Shown here piece by piece: positions 41,960 to 51,527 of a stretch of DNA of 64,000 nt (within the stretch, counting starts at the first letter, position 1; every line of letters starts with the position of its first letter). The stretch covers positions 1-64,000 of the forward strand of contig NZ_FRAR01000012.1 in the NCBI RefSeq assembly GCF_900142375.1, read 5' to 3'. This stretch comes from Desulforamulus aeronauticus DSM 10349. Lineage in GTDB: Bacteria > Bacillota > Desulfotomaculia > Desulfotomaculales > Desulfotomaculaceae. The position numbers and the translations under genes were made by a program. The notes below the pieces were generated by a model. It was not told the DNA's origin. It did not search any database and saw only the letters and a list, made by a program, of their open reading frames with translations.

Positions 41960-44737
41960 TTGATTAAAAAGAAGCTCAATATCAACGGCAGCAATACTGT
42001 GTTGATTGCCGACCCGGAAGCTTTGTTGGTAGATGTGCTACGCGGGCAACTGCATCTGACCGGTACCAAGGTTGGTTGCGGTAAGGCCCAGTGTGGTGCT
42101 TGCTCGGTGATTCTCAATGGGAAAGTAGTTTTATCCTGCGCCACCAAGATGAAGCGGCTTCCCGATGATTCCATCATTACCACCATTGAGGGCATCGGTA
42201 CCCCTACCAATCTGCATGCTTTGCAGTTGGCTTGGGTTAAATATGGCGCTGCCCAGTGTGGTTTTTGTTCACCGGGCTTTATTGTCTCCTCGAAGGCTTT
42301 GCTGGATGAAAACAGTAGTCCCACCCGGGAAGAGGTTCGGGACTGGTTCCAGAAACACAATAACGTTTGCCGTTGCACCGGTTACAAGCCTCTGGTAGAT
42401 GCTGTTATGGCTGCGGCTCAACTGATGCGTGGTGAAATCTCTGTGGAGGACCTAGGCTTTAAGATGCCCGCCGACGGTAAGATCCTGGGCACCGATTATC
42501 CCCGTCCTTCTGCAGTGGCCAAGGTTACCGGTACCATCGAGTATGGTTCTGATTTTGGTCTAGAGATGCCTGCCGGAACTCTGCAACTGAAACTGGTACA
42601 AGCGCAGGTCTCTCACGCTAAAATTCTGTCCATTGATACCAGTGAAGCAGAAAAAATGCCTGGTGTTTATAAAGTGGTGACCCACAAGGATATTAAAGGT
42701 AAAAACCGGATCAACGGCCTGAACTTCCCCAGCAACAAAGGGGATAGCTATGATCGCCCGATCCTGTGCGATGAAAAGGTTTTCCAGTTTGGTGACGCTA
42801 TCGCCATTGTTTGCGCTGATACCGAAGCAAATGCCCAGGCTGCTGTGGAGAAGGTTAAAGTGGAACTGGAAGTGCTGCCGGCTTACATGGGTGCTCCTGC
42901 TGCTATGGAACCGGATGCTATTGAGATCCATCCTGGTACTCCCAACGTTTACTATAAGCAACCCATTGAAAAGGGTGAAGATACTGCACCGTTAATGGAA
43001 AAGGCCGATGTTGTGGTAGCCATGGAAGACTTATTCGTAGGTCGTCAACCCCACCTGCCCATCGAGCCGGACGTGGCTGCTGCCTACTATGATGGCAACG
43101 GCAACCTGCAAATTTTATCCAAGAGCATTGGTTTAGATCTGCATGCCCTGATGATTGGGGAAGGTCTTGGTCTGGAAGCGGGTAAAAATCTGTTCCTCTC
43201 CCAGTTCCCTGGCGTGGGTGGTACCTTTGGTTATAAATTCAGTCCCACCATTGAAGCCTTGGTAGGTGCAGCTTGCATGGCTACCGGTAAGCCCGTATTC
43301 TTAAACTTCAGCTATTACCAGCAAATTACCTACACCGGCAAACGGTCTCCCTTCTTTGTGGACCTGAAGTACGGTGCTAATAAGGATGGCAAAATTATCG
43401 CAATGGAAAGCAACTGGGCAGTGGATCACGGCCCCTACTCCGAGTTTGGCGATCTTCTGACTCTCCGGGGTGCCCAGTTCATTGGTGCCGGTTATGGCAT
43501 TCCTAACATCCGTGGCACAGGCTATACCGTGTGCACCAACCACGGTTGGGGTTCTGCTTTCCGGGCCTACGGATCACCCCAGAGCTTCTTTGCCTCCGAA
43601 ACTCTCATGGATGTCTTGGCCGAGAAATTGGGTATGGATCCGCTGGAACTGCGCTATATCAACGCGTACCGTCCCGGTACCACCAACCCCTCCGGTCACG
43701 AACCCGAAGTTTATTCAATGGAAGCTTTAATTGATGCCATCCGTCCCAAGTATCAGGCGGCTTTGGAGAATGCCAAGAAGCTTTCTACCCCAGAGAAAAA
43801 GCGCGGCGTTGGTGTTTCTGTCGGGGCCTATGGTTGCGGTCTGGATGGCGTAGACGGCGCTGAGGTATGGGTAGAACTGCTGGCAGACGGCAGAATCCAG
43901 GTTAGCACCAACTGGCAAGATCACGGCCAGGGTGCAGATATGGGACTGCTGGCTACCTCCCACGAAGCCCTGCGGCCAATGGGTATCAAGCCTGAACAAA
44001 TTAAACTGGTTACCAACGATATGAACCTAGCTCCGGCCGGTGGACCCGCCGGTGGCAGCCGTTCCCAATTGGTGATTGGTAATGCTGCTGTCAACGGTTG
44101 CGAACAAATGGTGAAGGCTCTACGGAAGGACGATGGAACCTACATGTCCTATGATGAAGCCGTGGCCAACAATATCCCGTTGAAGTATGTCGGCCAGTGG
44201 AGTACGGCAGCCGATAACTGCACCGCTTGCGATGAGAAGGGTCAAGGCAAGCCCTTTGCCACTTATATGTATGGCGTTTTCCTCTCAGAAGTGGAAGTGG
44301 ATACCAAGACTGGCAAGGTGCGGGTAGTTAAGATGACTTTGGCCGCGGATGTTGGGGAGATCATCAACAAGACCGTGCTGGATGGACAAATTTACGGCGG
44401 CTTAGCCCAGGGCATTGGCCTGGCACTGACCGAAGATTTCGAAGACCTCAAGAAACATACCACCATGCGTGCTTGCGGTATTCCCTACGCCAAGGATGTT
44501 CCAGACGATTTGGAGATCATCTATGTCAACCACACCCGTAAGTTTGGCCCGCATGGCGCCACTGGCGTTGGTGAATTGCCCTTGACAGCTCCCCACGCCG
44601 CCATTGCTAACGCTATTTACAATGCCTGCGGCGTACGGATTACCCAACTGCCGGCTTTACCGGAAAAAGTTCTGGCTGGTCTACAGGGTAAAGAAATTCC
44701 CGTTGTTAAGCGTCCCATTAAAAATCCTGCATTCTAA
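41960..44737 (+). CDS. Mop-type molybdenum (or tungsten) aldehyde oxidoreductase
   Basis: A 925-residue single-chain xanthine-oxidase-family enzyme. The N-terminal plant-type 2Fe-2S domain has CGKAQCGACSV...C, the helical second cluster domain has QCGFCSPGF and CRCTGYKPL, and two large cofactor domains follow, with GVGGTFGYKF and AFRAYGSPQ, ending in GATGVGELPLTAPH with the catalytic Glu. This is the D. gigas aldehyde oxidoreductase (MOP) layout, oxidising aldehydes to acids with molybdopterin cytosine dinucleotide. Start TTG 41960 after GAAGGAGTG. It has no separate FAD subunit; the dicluster oxidoreductase downstream may take the electrons. Confidence 0.93.
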   Translation: MIKKKLNINGSNTVLIADPEALLVDVLRGQLHLTGTKVGCGKAQCGACSVILNGKVVLSCATKMKRLPDDSIITTIEGIGTPTNLHALQLAWVKYGAAQCGFCSPGFIVSSKALLDENSSPTREEVRDWFQKHNNVCRCTGYKPLVDAVMAAAQLMRGEISVEDLGFKMPADGKILGTDYPRPSAVAKVTGTIEYGSDFGLEMPAGTLQLKLVQAQVSHAKILSIDTSEAEKMPGVYKVVTHKDIKGKNRINGLNFPSNKGDSYDRPILCDEKVFQFGDAIAIVCADTEANAQAAVEKVKVELEVLPAYMGAPAAMEPDAIEIHPGTPNVYYKQPIEKGEDTAPLMEKADVVVAMEDLFVGRQPHLPIEPDVAAAYYDGNGNLQILSKSIGLDLHALMIGEGLGLEAGKNLFLSQFPGVGGTFGYKFSPTIEALVGAACMATGKPVFLNFSYYQQITYTGKRSPFFVDLKYGANKDGKIIAMESNWAVDHGPYSEFGDLLTLRGAQFIGAGYGIPNIRGTGYTVCTNHGWGSAFRAYGSPQSFFASETLMDVLAEKLGMDPLELRYINAYRPGTTNPSGHEPEVYSMEALIDAIRPKYQAALENAKKLSTPEKKRGVGVSVGAYGCGLDGVDGAEVWVELLADGRIQVSTNWQDHGQGADMGLLATSHEALRPMGIKPEQIKLVTNDMNLAPAGGPAGGSRSQLVIGNAAVNGCEQMVKALRKDDGTYMSYDEAVANNIPLKYVGQWSTAADNCTACDEKGQGKPFATYMYGVFLSEVEVDTKTGKVRVVKMTLAADVGEIINKTVLDGQIYGGLAQGIGLALTEDFEDLKKHTTMRACGIPYAKDVPDDLEIIYVNHTRKFGPHGATGVGELPLTAPHAAIANAIYNACGVRITQLPALPEKVLAGLQGKEIPVVKRPIKNPAF

Positions 44738-44748
44738 ACGAATTTGGC

Positions 44749-44868
44749 ATGTCGGAAAGTAGTATACTTTCCGACATGCATAAAGGCAAACTAAGCTTCC
44801 GCCGGCGTCTAAAGACTTGGCGTACCCGATAGGTCATAAACAGGCAGGTAAACAAGCCAAGTTTTCTA
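44749..44868 (+). promoter_or_regulatory. Leader motif B
   Basis: ATGTCGGAAAGT / ACTTTCCGACAT hairpin, then TGCATAAAGGCAAACTAAG, TCCGCCGGCGTCTAAAG and CATAAACAGGCAGGTAAACA. The outer stem AAACT-AA-GCTT pairs with AAGC-CA-AGTTT; compared with motif A the inner base pairs change together. It lies between the aldehyde oxidoreductase and dicluster genes. Confidence 0.7.
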
Positions 44869-44895
44869 TTCAAGATTAATGATCTAAGGCTTTTC

Positions 44896-44938
44896 TTAAA
44901 ACGGACTAAATAGTTTCGGCTTTTAGTTCGTTTTAGGT
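44896..44938 (+). promoter_or_regulatory. Hairpin before the dicluster gene
   Basis: TAAAACG-ACTAAA / TTTTAGT-CGTTTTA, without a U-run. Its role is unknown. Confidence 0.5.
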
Positions 44939-44965
44939 TTCCTTATTGATATAAGGTGGGAAAAC

Positions 44966-47266
44966 ATGGACCACAAAAAGATTATGGAATTTGAAGAAAA
45001 GTGTATTCAGGAGCATCCCCCGGCTTGCAACGCAACCTGTCCTGTTCATGTGGATGTAAGAAGCATGCTGGCGGAAATCAAAGCCGGGCGTTTTACTGAA
45101 GCCTTCCATATATATAGAAAGTCTGTCCCCTTGCCGGGGATTATCAGCCATATCTGCGATCAGCCCTGCCGAAGTGCCTGTAAGCGGGGGGGGGCCGGAG
45201 ATGCCATCGCCATCGCTGCGCTGGAAAAAGCCTGTGTGCAGCAGATGTCGATTCCCTTACCGAAGACTACACCCTCACCCAGGAAACCAGAACGGGTGGT
45301 TATTGTGGGGGGAGGGCTACGTGGTTTAACGGCTGCCCATGACTTGGCAAAGAAGGGATACTCGGTAACTCTTTTTGAAGCTGGCAGTACCTTGGGGGAA
45401 AGCCTCAGCAAGAACTTTGCAGCTGTCTTACCCTCGCAAGTAATCGCTGAGGACCTAGCTATTTTTGATCAGCTTGGGGTAGCTATTCAACTAAATACCA
45501 CTGTGGATAAGGATATATCTTTGGCTGCTCTAAGTCAGGATTACGATGCGGTGTTCCTGAGCACGCTGCCTTCGGAACAACAAGATCAACTTACCATTGA
45601 CCCCATTACCCTGAGCACCGAACAAAAGGGTGTCTTTGCAGCAGGAAGCCCGGATAAAGAAAGGGCAGCTTCGCCCATTGGTGCTGTGGCAGAGGGTAGA
45701 AGGGCGGCTATTTCCATTGATCGTTATTTGCAAGGCGTTTCCCTGACAGCGGCCCGTGAGAACGAGGGGTCCTTTAAGACGCGGCTTTTCACCAGTATTA
45801 TTGGGGTAGAGCCGCTGCCAGTGGTACCGTTGGGCCATAATCGCAGTTTTTACGGACAGGAAGAAGCGATGCAGGAGGCTGCCCGCTGTATTCAGTGCCA
45901 GTGTTTAGAATGCGTTAAGGTTTGTCAATATCTAACCCATTTTAAGGGATACCCAAAGAAATATATCCGACAAATTAACCATAACTTAAAAATGATTAAG
46001 GGTCGGCATGAAGCCAACACGTTGATTAATTCCTGTAGTCTCTGTGGTCTTTGCCAGGAGGTCTGCCCGGAAGGGCTCCATCTGGGTGAACTGTGTGGAT
46101 TGGCCCGTCAGGAGATGGTTACCAAGGGGAAAATGCCCCCCTCCGCCCATGATTTTCCCATCCGGGATATGGAATTCAGCAATGGCGAGCAGTGTGTGTT
46201 GACCCGCCACCAGCCTGGACATACTGTTAGTAACTATCTCTTTTTTCCCGGTTGTCAGTTAAGTGCCTCTGCCCCAAACCATGTGGAAAGGGCCTATGCT
46301 TATGTAACCGAGCAACTTTCCGGCGGGGTAGGTCTGATGCTGCGTTGCTGCGGTGCACCGGCAGAATGGTCTGGACGGACAGAGGTGTTTGATGGCGAAC
46401 TGCAACAGATCAAAGCACAGTGGGAGGAAATGGGCAGGCCGCGTCTTATTCTGGCCTGTTCCACCTGCGGCCAAATGTTTAAGAAACATTTGCCGGAGAT
46501 GAAAACGATTTCTCTGTGGGAGTTGTACGATCAATATGGATTGCCGGAGGTCGCTGGTGCAGAGAGACCGGCACGGGTTGCCGTGCACGATGCTTGTACC
46601 TCCCGACAGGAGGAAGATCTTCAGGAAAGAGTACGAAAAATCTTACGGGAGTTGGGCTGCCAGATAGACGAGCTGCCAACCAGCCGTGATAAGACGGAGT
46701 GCTGTGGCTATGGTGGACTGATGCAGTTTGCTAACCATGGGCTGGCGGATGATGTGATGAAGCGCCGCATCAACCAAAGTCCTGCCGATTATGTGGCCTA
46801 CTGCGCTATTTGCCGGGACAATTTTGCTGGCAAAGGCAAAAGAACCTATCATCTGCTGGATTTAATCTATGGCGAGGCAAATCCGGTAGCACCTGCCAGG
46901 CGTGGTCCCGGTTACTCACAGCGACGGGAAAACCGAGTTAGACTGAAAAACAAACTACTGAAAGAGCTATGGGGAGAGAAGACCGTGCTAGCAGAAAATT
47001 CCTTTGCCACGATTAAACTGTGGATTGCCGAGGATGTTCAGGAAGTAATGGAGCATCGCCTTATTTTGGTGGAAGATATCCAAAAAGTAATTGAACATGC
47101 CGAGAGAACCGGCAAAAAACTTTTCAATCACGAGAGTGGCCATTACTTAGCCTATTATCAACCGGTCAGTGTGACCTACTGGGTAGAGTATCAGCCGGAG
47201 AATGAGGGATTTAGGATCTATAATACCTACTCCCATAGAATGGAAATTCCGCATGGAGATGAATGA
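44966..47266 (+). CDS. FAD/iron-sulfur dicluster-binding oxidoreductase
   Basis: A 766-residue fusion. Residues 1-90 resemble the GltD-type 4Fe-4S domain (CNATCPVHVD, CDQPCRSACKRG). Residues 110-280 form an FAD/NAD fold (VVIVGGGLRGLTAAHDLAKK). Then come ferredoxin-like clusters (CIQCQCLECVKVCQY, CSLCGLCQEVCPEG) and two HdrB-type CCG domains (RCCGAPAEWSGR, ECCGYGGLMQFANHG). The final 100 residues carry a second small domain. The family is known in databases as a pyridine nucleotide-disulfide oxidoreductase/dicluster-binding protein; the reaction is unknown. It probably moves electrons from the aldehyde oxidoreductase. Start ATG after AAGGTGGGA. Confidence 0.85.
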   Translation: MDHKKIMEFEEKCIQEHPPACNATCPVHVDVRSMLAEIKAGRFTEAFHIYRKSVPLPGIISHICDQPCRSACKRGGAGDAIAIAALEKACVQQMSIPLPKTTPSPRKPERVVIVGGGLRGLTAAHDLAKKGYSVTLFEAGSTLGESLSKNFAAVLPSQVIAEDLAIFDQLGVAIQLNTTVDKDISLAALSQDYDAVFLSTLPSEQQDQLTIDPITLSTEQKGVFAAGSPDKERAASPIGAVAEGRRAAISIDRYLQGVSLTAARENEGSFKTRLFTSIIGVEPLPVVPLGHNRSFYGQEEAMQEAARCIQCQCLECVKVCQYLTHFKGYPKKYIRQINHNLKMIKGRHEANTLINSCSLCGLCQEVCPEGLHLGELCGLARQEMVTKGKMPPSAHDFPIRDMEFSNGEQCVLTRHQPGHTVSNYLFFPGCQLSASAPNHVERAYAYVTEQLSGGVGLMLRCCGAPAEWSGRTEVFDGELQQIKAQWEEMGRPRLILACSTCGQMFKKHLPEMKTISLWELYDQYGLPEVAGAERPARVAVHDACTSRQEEDLQERVRKILRELGCQIDELPTSRDKTECCGYGGLMQFANHGLADDVMKRRINQSPADYVAYCAICRDNFAGKGKRTYHLLDLIYGEANPVAPARRGPGYSQRRENRVRLKNKLLKELWGEKTVLAENSFATIKLWIAEDVQEVMEHRLILVEDIQKVIEHAERTGKKLFNHESGHYLAYYQPVSVTYWVEYQPENEGFRIYNTYSHRMEIPHGDE

Positions 47267-47278
47267 GGAAGTGAAAGG

Positions 47279-47491
47279 ATGAGCCAAGGAAAAGGCCAAG
47301 GAGCAGAAAAGGTTATTGAATGCATGAAATGCGGTATCGTGATGGAACTGGGCAACGTCGAGGTAACGTATCTCAATAGCAAATTTCCCATTCAATTGCC
47401 GAAATGTCCGCAGTGCGGGCTGGTGTACATTCCTGAAGAACTAGCCACCGGTAAAATGCTGGAAGTAGAAAAGGCCCTGGAAGACAAGTAA
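47279..47491 (+). CDS. Small Cys-motif redox protein (DVU_1557-like)
   Basis: A 70-residue protein with CMKCGIVMELG near residue 16 and CPQCGLVYIPEE near 43, a two-CxxC zinc-ribbon or rubredoxin-like layout. Start ATG 47279 after GAAGTGAAAGG, 12 bases behind the dicluster gene. DVU_1557-type proteins are found only in this kind of cluster. A redox or metal-carrier function is inferred. Confidence 0.7.
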   Translation: MSQGKGQGAEKVIECMKCGIVMELGNVEVTYLNSKFPIQLPKCPQCGLVYIPEELATGKMLEVEKALEDK

Positions 47492-47511
47492 AGATAGCGG
47501 AGGTAAACAAA

Positions 47512-48246
47512 ATGTCCAGCGCAAAAAGTTGCCGCATCTACGAAGGAAATGCTGTTCGGCAAGTGACTGGCGATAGTATTAGGCCCGGTGGCTTTCATCT
47601 GACAGATCGAGCCATGGAGCATTGTGTTTTATCGCCAGGGGCCAGGGTCTTGGATGTTGGTTGTGGAACCGGTGCCACCGTTGAATACTTGAGAAGTAAA
47701 TACCAATTACAGGCAGTGGGTGTGGACCCATCGGAACTGCTGTTAGAAAAGGGACGCCAAAGAAGCTCGAATTTGCCCCTCTTGCAGGCTGTGGGCGAAA
47801 ACCTCCCCTTTGGTCCCGCTGAAATGGACGGGATTTTTGCCGAATGTTCCCTATCGGTAATGGATCATCCGCAAATCGTCCTCCAAGAATGCTGCCGTGT
47901 GTTACGGAACGACGGTTACCTGATCGTAACGGATATTTATGCCAAAAATTCGGCGGCAACGGCAGACCTTAGGACACTACCGCTGGTTAGCTGTATTACC
48001 GGCGCCCTGGGTCGTGAGGAGTTAGAGGAAATGCTTGCTCTGGCAGGTTTTAAGATCGTTATCTGGGAGGACCATTCCGAGCTTTTAAAAGAACTGGTGG
48101 TTAAGCTGATCCTAACGCACGGCTCCATGAGCAACTTTTGGCAGCAGGCTGACTCCGAGACCTTTGACGGTAACCGGATACAAGAGACCATCAAAAAGGC
48201 CAAGCCGGGCTATTACCTGTTAATTGCCCAAAGAGAGGGGAGATAA
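47512..48246 (+). CDS. Class I SAM methyltransferase (DVU_1556-like, TrsM)
   Basis: A 244-residue methyltransferase with motif I VLDVGCGTGATVEYL, AVGVDPSELLLEKG and ENLPFGPAEMDGIFAECSLSV, then the C-terminal FKIVIWEDHSELL. The N-terminal segment (CRIYEGNAVRQVTGDSIRPG) is typical of the DVU_1556 family I recall beside radical SAM TrsS. The substrate is unknown; possible targets are the pterin cofactor or a small acceptor. Tightly spaced with the neighbours. Confidence 0.75.
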   Translation: MSSAKSCRIYEGNAVRQVTGDSIRPGGFHLTDRAMEHCVLSPGARVLDVGCGTGATVEYLRSKYQLQAVGVDPSELLLEKGRQRSSNLPLLQAVGENLPFGPAEMDGIFAECSLSVMDHPQIVLQECCRVLRNDGYLIVTDIYAKNSAATADLRTLPLVSCITGALGREELEEMLALAGFKIVIWEDHSELLKELVVKLILTHGSMSNFWQQADSETFDGNRIQETIKKAKPGYYLLIAQREGR

Positions 48247-48251
48247 TTACC

Positions 48252-48683
48252 ATGTCGGAAACAATGTTTCGTATGTTTGAACTGGCCCAACAGGGTTTTT
48301 CCTGCAGTCAGATTTTATTACAACTGGGGTTGGATGCCCAGGGAAAAAGTAATGAAGACCTCCTCCGGGCGATGGCCGGGCTGGCGGGCGGCATGGGTTT
48401 TTCCGGGGAAACCTGCGGTGCCTTAACCGGTGGAGCCTGTTTGTTGGGACTTTATGCCGCCGACCATGAGAGGTTTCAGGTGATGGTTGCTGAACTGGTT
48501 GACTGGTTTAAAGCACAGGGTACCTCTGCATATGGTGGGTTTACCTGCGGCGATATTTTGGGGGAGGAACTACAATATCAGGTTGTGTCCGTGAAGTGTG
48601 GTGAAATTGTTACGGCCACCTACGATAAGGTAAGGGAAATTCTCCTTAACTATGGGATTGATCTAGCCGAGGGAAGTCGATGA
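48252..48683 (+). CDS. C-GCAxxG-C-C family protein (DVU_1555-like)
   Basis: A 143-residue protein with CSQILLQLG, GETCGALTGGACLLGL, TCGDIL and VKCGEIV, the conserved Cys layout that names the family. Related to small proteins beside DsrE/electron-transfer genes, likely binding an iron-sulfur cluster. The next gene overlaps by 4 bases. Confidence 0.75.
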   Translation: MSETMFRMFELAQQGFSCSQILLQLGLDAQGKSNEDLLRAMAGLAGGMGFSGETCGALTGGACLLGLYAADHERFQVMVAELVDWFKAQGTSAYGGFTCGDILGEELQYQVVSVKCGEIVTATYDKVREILLNYGIDLAEGSR

Positions 48684-50044
48684 GCGAACAGGGTACGATT
48701 CTAAGCACTACCGAAAGTGTTTGTCCCTTTTGCTTGCGACGGTTACCCGCCCAAAGGGTTTTGCAAAAGGATCAGGTTTTTTTGGTGAAAGACTGCCCGG
48801 AGCATGGCCTCACAAAAACGCTGCTCTGGCAAGGACTTCCCTCCTATCAAAGCTGGGCTAGGCCCAAATTGCCTTCCCAGCCCAAAGCATGCTTTACAAC
48901 CGTCTCCCGGGGCTGTCCCTTTGATTGTGGCCTTTGCCCGGACCATCGGCAGCATAGCTGCACAGTGTTACTGGAGATTACCCAGCGCTGTAATTTGGGG
49001 TGCACCTATTGTTTTGCCAATGCCGGCGCAGATCCGGCAGCAGACCCGGATTTAGCCACCATCAAGGGTTGGTTTGAACAAATTCTGCTGGCCGGTGGTC
49101 CCTTTAATATTCAACTATCCGGCGGGGAACCCACCTTGCGGGATGACTTACCGGAGATCATCAGTCTTGGCAAATCACTGGGCTTTAACTTCATTCAGCT
49201 AAACACCAACGGTTTACGGTTGGCGGAGGAACCCTCCTTTGTTAAGCGATGTCAAGAGGCCGGTTTAACTTCCGTCTTCCTGCAGTTTGATGGCACCGAG
49301 GAGGCTATTTATCAAACCTTACGGGGAAAGGCAATCTTACAGCAAAAGCTGCTTGCTATCGAGCATTGCCGAGAGTACCAGTTGGGGGTTGTTTTGGTAC
49401 CCACCCTGGTGCCAGGCGTAAATGTACATAATATCGGAGCCATGATTAAACTAGCCCTAGGTTATTTACCCACCGTTCGGGGGATTCATTTCCAACCGGT
49501 AAGCTATTTTGGCCGCTATCCAGAAGCACCGGCAGACCGCGACCGCATCACCATACCGGAGGTGATTCGTGAAATAGAGCGGCAAAGTGAAGGCAAGATT
49601 CAAAGGGAGAGTTTTAAACCTCCGGGGTGCGAGAATGCCCTTTGCTCCTTCCATGGTAATTTTGTCTTGCTGCCCGGCGGTGAACTACGGCCTTGGACCA
49701 AGCATGAGGGCTGCTGCGGTACTGTAGAAAAAGCCGAAGTTGGTGCTGCCAAAGCCAGAGGCTTTGTGGCCAAGTATTGGGCTGCGCCGGAGGTAAGGAC
49801 GGTTGCCGTGGGTAGCCACGGGGGAGCCTTTGACCTTTGGGATGCCTTTATTGAAAGAGCCCGTACCCATTCCTTCAGCATCTCAGGGATGGCTTTCCAG
49901 GACGCCTGGAATCTGGATTTGGAACGGCTGAAGGATTGCTGCATCCATGTGATGTCACAGGATCGCAAGTTGATACCCTTCTGTGCCTATAATTTAACGG
50001 ACAGCCAGGGACAGCCCCTGTACCGGCAGGTGAAGCAGAGATGA
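48680..50044 (+). CDS. Radical SAM protein (TrsS-like)
   Basis: A 454-residue radical SAM enzyme. The N-terminal Cys pairs (CPFCLRRLP, then CPFDCGLCPDH) precede the SAM-cluster motif CNLGCTYCFANAG, with GGEPTL as the second SAM contact. The C-terminal half adds CENALCSFHGNF and CCIHVMSQ. NCBI, as I recall, names relatives radical SAM (seleno)protein TrsS; selenocysteine occurs in some of them, whereas the equivalents here look like Cys. Start ATG overlaps the previous stop. The reaction is unknown; co-occurrence with an XO-family enzyme suggests maturation of it or of its substrate. Confidence 0.85.
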   Translation: MSEQGTILSTTESVCPFCLRRLPAQRVLQKDQVFLVKDCPEHGLTKTLLWQGLPSYQSWARPKLPSQPKACFTTVSRGCPFDCGLCPDHRQHSCTVLLEITQRCNLGCTYCFANAGADPAADPDLATIKGWFEQILLAGGPFNIQLSGGEPTLRDDLPEIISLGKSLGFNFIQLNTNGLRLAEEPSFVKRCQEAGLTSVFLQFDGTEEAIYQTLRGKAILQQKLLAIEHCREYQLGVVLVPTLVPGVNVHNIGAMIKLALGYLPTVRGIHFQPVSYFGRYPEAPADRDRITIPEVIREIERQSEGKIQRESFKPPGCENALCSFHGNFVLLPGGELRPWTKHEGCCGTVEKAEVGAAKARGFVAKYWAAPEVRTVAVGSHGGAFDLWDAFIERARTHSFSISGMAFQDAWNLDLERLKDCCIHVMSQDRKLIPFCAYNLTDSQGQPLYRQVKQR

Positions 50045-51330
50045 AAATAACCCCGCTGCAAAACTGGCTGGCCCATAAGCTGGGCGTTAGCGGCAGTTCC
50101 TTAAACCGGGAGACCCTTGAGCAATATCAACTGCAAAAGTTGCGGCAGACCATGGAGTTAGCGGTTCAACATAGTTCCTTTTATCGAAAAAAATTAGGCG
50201 GGCGGGGAACTCTGGCAAATTTAGCGTCGCTGAAAGACCTGCCCTTTACGACAGCGGCGGATATCCGCCAGAACCCCCTGAGATTTTTGTGCGTTTCCCA
50301 GGATGAGATTAGCCGGGTGGTTACCCTGACGAGTTCAGGCACCACAGGAGAACCCAAAAGGTTGTATTTCACCAAACAGGATCAAGAGTTAACCATTGAT
50401 TTTTTTCAAATTGGTATGTCTACCTTGGTAGGACCTGGGGACACCGTGCTCATCCTGTTGCCCGGGCAACTGCCGGGCAGTGTAGGCGATTTGCTGGCAC
50501 AGGGTTTAGCGCGACTAGGGGTCAGAGCGATACCGCACGGTTTGCTGACAGACCCAAATCAAACACGGCAAATCATCCTAGAACAAGGGGTCAATGCCCT
50601 GGTGGGAATTCCTACTCAGGTGCTAGCTCTGGCAAGATATCCCCTCCCTTTAAAAAGTGTGCTTTTAAGTGCCGATTATGTTCCCCGGGCAATTAGCCGC
50701 GAGTTGGCGCAAAGCTGGGGTTGCCAGGTCTTTAGTCACTACGGAATGACGGAGATGGGACTGGGGGGCGGGGTTGAGTGTGCAGCATTGGCAGGATATC
50801 ACTTGCGGGAAGCAGATTTGTACTTTGAAATCATCAATCCTGACACGGGTCAAGTAGTGCCGGAGGGTGAAACGGGTGAAGTGGTTTTTACCACCCTCAC
50901 TAGAAGGGGGATGCCCCTCATTCGTTACCGCACCGGAGATTTGGCTCGCTTTATCCCGGAACCTTGTCCCTGTGGCAGTATGCTAAGAAGAATGGGACAA
51001 GTCAAAGGCCGGGTAGCAGGAACCTGCCAACTGGCAGGGGGGAGGTTGCGCCTGTGGGAATTGGATGAAGCCCTTTTTCCAGTGACCGGATTACTAAACT
51101 TTACAGTTACTTTATCCCGCACTAACCATCGGGATCGGTTAACCATTGTGGTGCAAATGGCGGATGGGATGAATGGCAGTATGCAGGAAGTTGTTCGAGC
51201 TGCTTTAGATACTGTGCCAACGATCCAACGGGCAACCAGACAGGGTAGTTTGGAAATTTGTTTGGAAATACTACCCAGGGGAGGGGCTTTGCAAAGTACC
51301 ACCGCCAAGCGTTTGATCAAACACCTCTAA
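50041..51330 (+). CDS. PaaK-like AMP-dependent CoA ligase (DVU_1553-like)
   Basis: A 429-residue ligase with TLTSSGTTGEPKRLYFTKQD, GTPTQVLALA-type region, SHYGMTEMGLGGGVECA and YRTGDLARFIPEPCPCGS, all from the phenylacetate-CoA ligase branch. It would activate a carboxylic acid to its CoA thioester. In context it could act on the acid made by the aldehyde oxidoreductase, closing an aldehyde to acyl-CoA route, but this is inference. It overlaps the radical SAM gene by 4 bases. Confidence 0.8.
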   Translation: MKITPLQNWLAHKLGVSGSSLNRETLEQYQLQKLRQTMELAVQHSSFYRKKLGGRGTLANLASLKDLPFTTAADIRQNPLRFLCVSQDEISRVVTLTSSGTTGEPKRLYFTKQDQELTIDFFQIGMSTLVGPGDTVLILLPGQLPGSVGDLLAQGLARLGVRAIPHGLLTDPNQTRQIILEQGVNALVGIPTQVLALARYPLPLKSVLLSADYVPRAISRELAQSWGCQVFSHYGMTEMGLGGGVECAALAGYHLREADLYFEIINPDTGQVVPEGETGEVVFTTLTRRGMPLIRYRTGDLARFIPEPCPCGSMLRRMGQVKGRVAGTCQLAGGRLRLWELDEALFPVTGLLNFTVTLSRTNHRDRLTIVVQMADGMNGSMQEVVRAALDTVPTIQRATRQGSLEICLEILPRGGALQSTTAKRLIKHL

Positions 51331-51527
51331 GCCCCCGGCCTCTTTAGGGAGGAGATAAACCGTTTTTTTCCTTAGTGGTGGGTTTAATCCCGACGGAGGG
51401 GCGTTTGATAAAACGCTCGCGGCGCGATGCACACAAAATGCGCAATGTAGGCGCTAAAGCGCCCGCATTTTGGCGCACAATTCGCGCAAGCGCTCATTGA
51501 ATAAAGACCTAAGGGAACGGGGGGATC
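51331..51527 (+). other. GC-rich hairpin-rich gap before xdhC
   Basis: Holds GCGTTTgataAAACGC near 51405, and AAAATGCG ... CGCATTTT around GGCGCTaaAGCGCC (about 51435-51470). It has runs of GCGC and no coding sense. The xdhC ribosome site is GGGGGGATCGTG. Confidence 0.55.

Noticed and set aside
44749-44777. Hairpin after the aldehyde oxidoreductase as a plain terminator
   Set aside because: It has no U-run and recurs in leader motif A, so it is treated as part of motif B.
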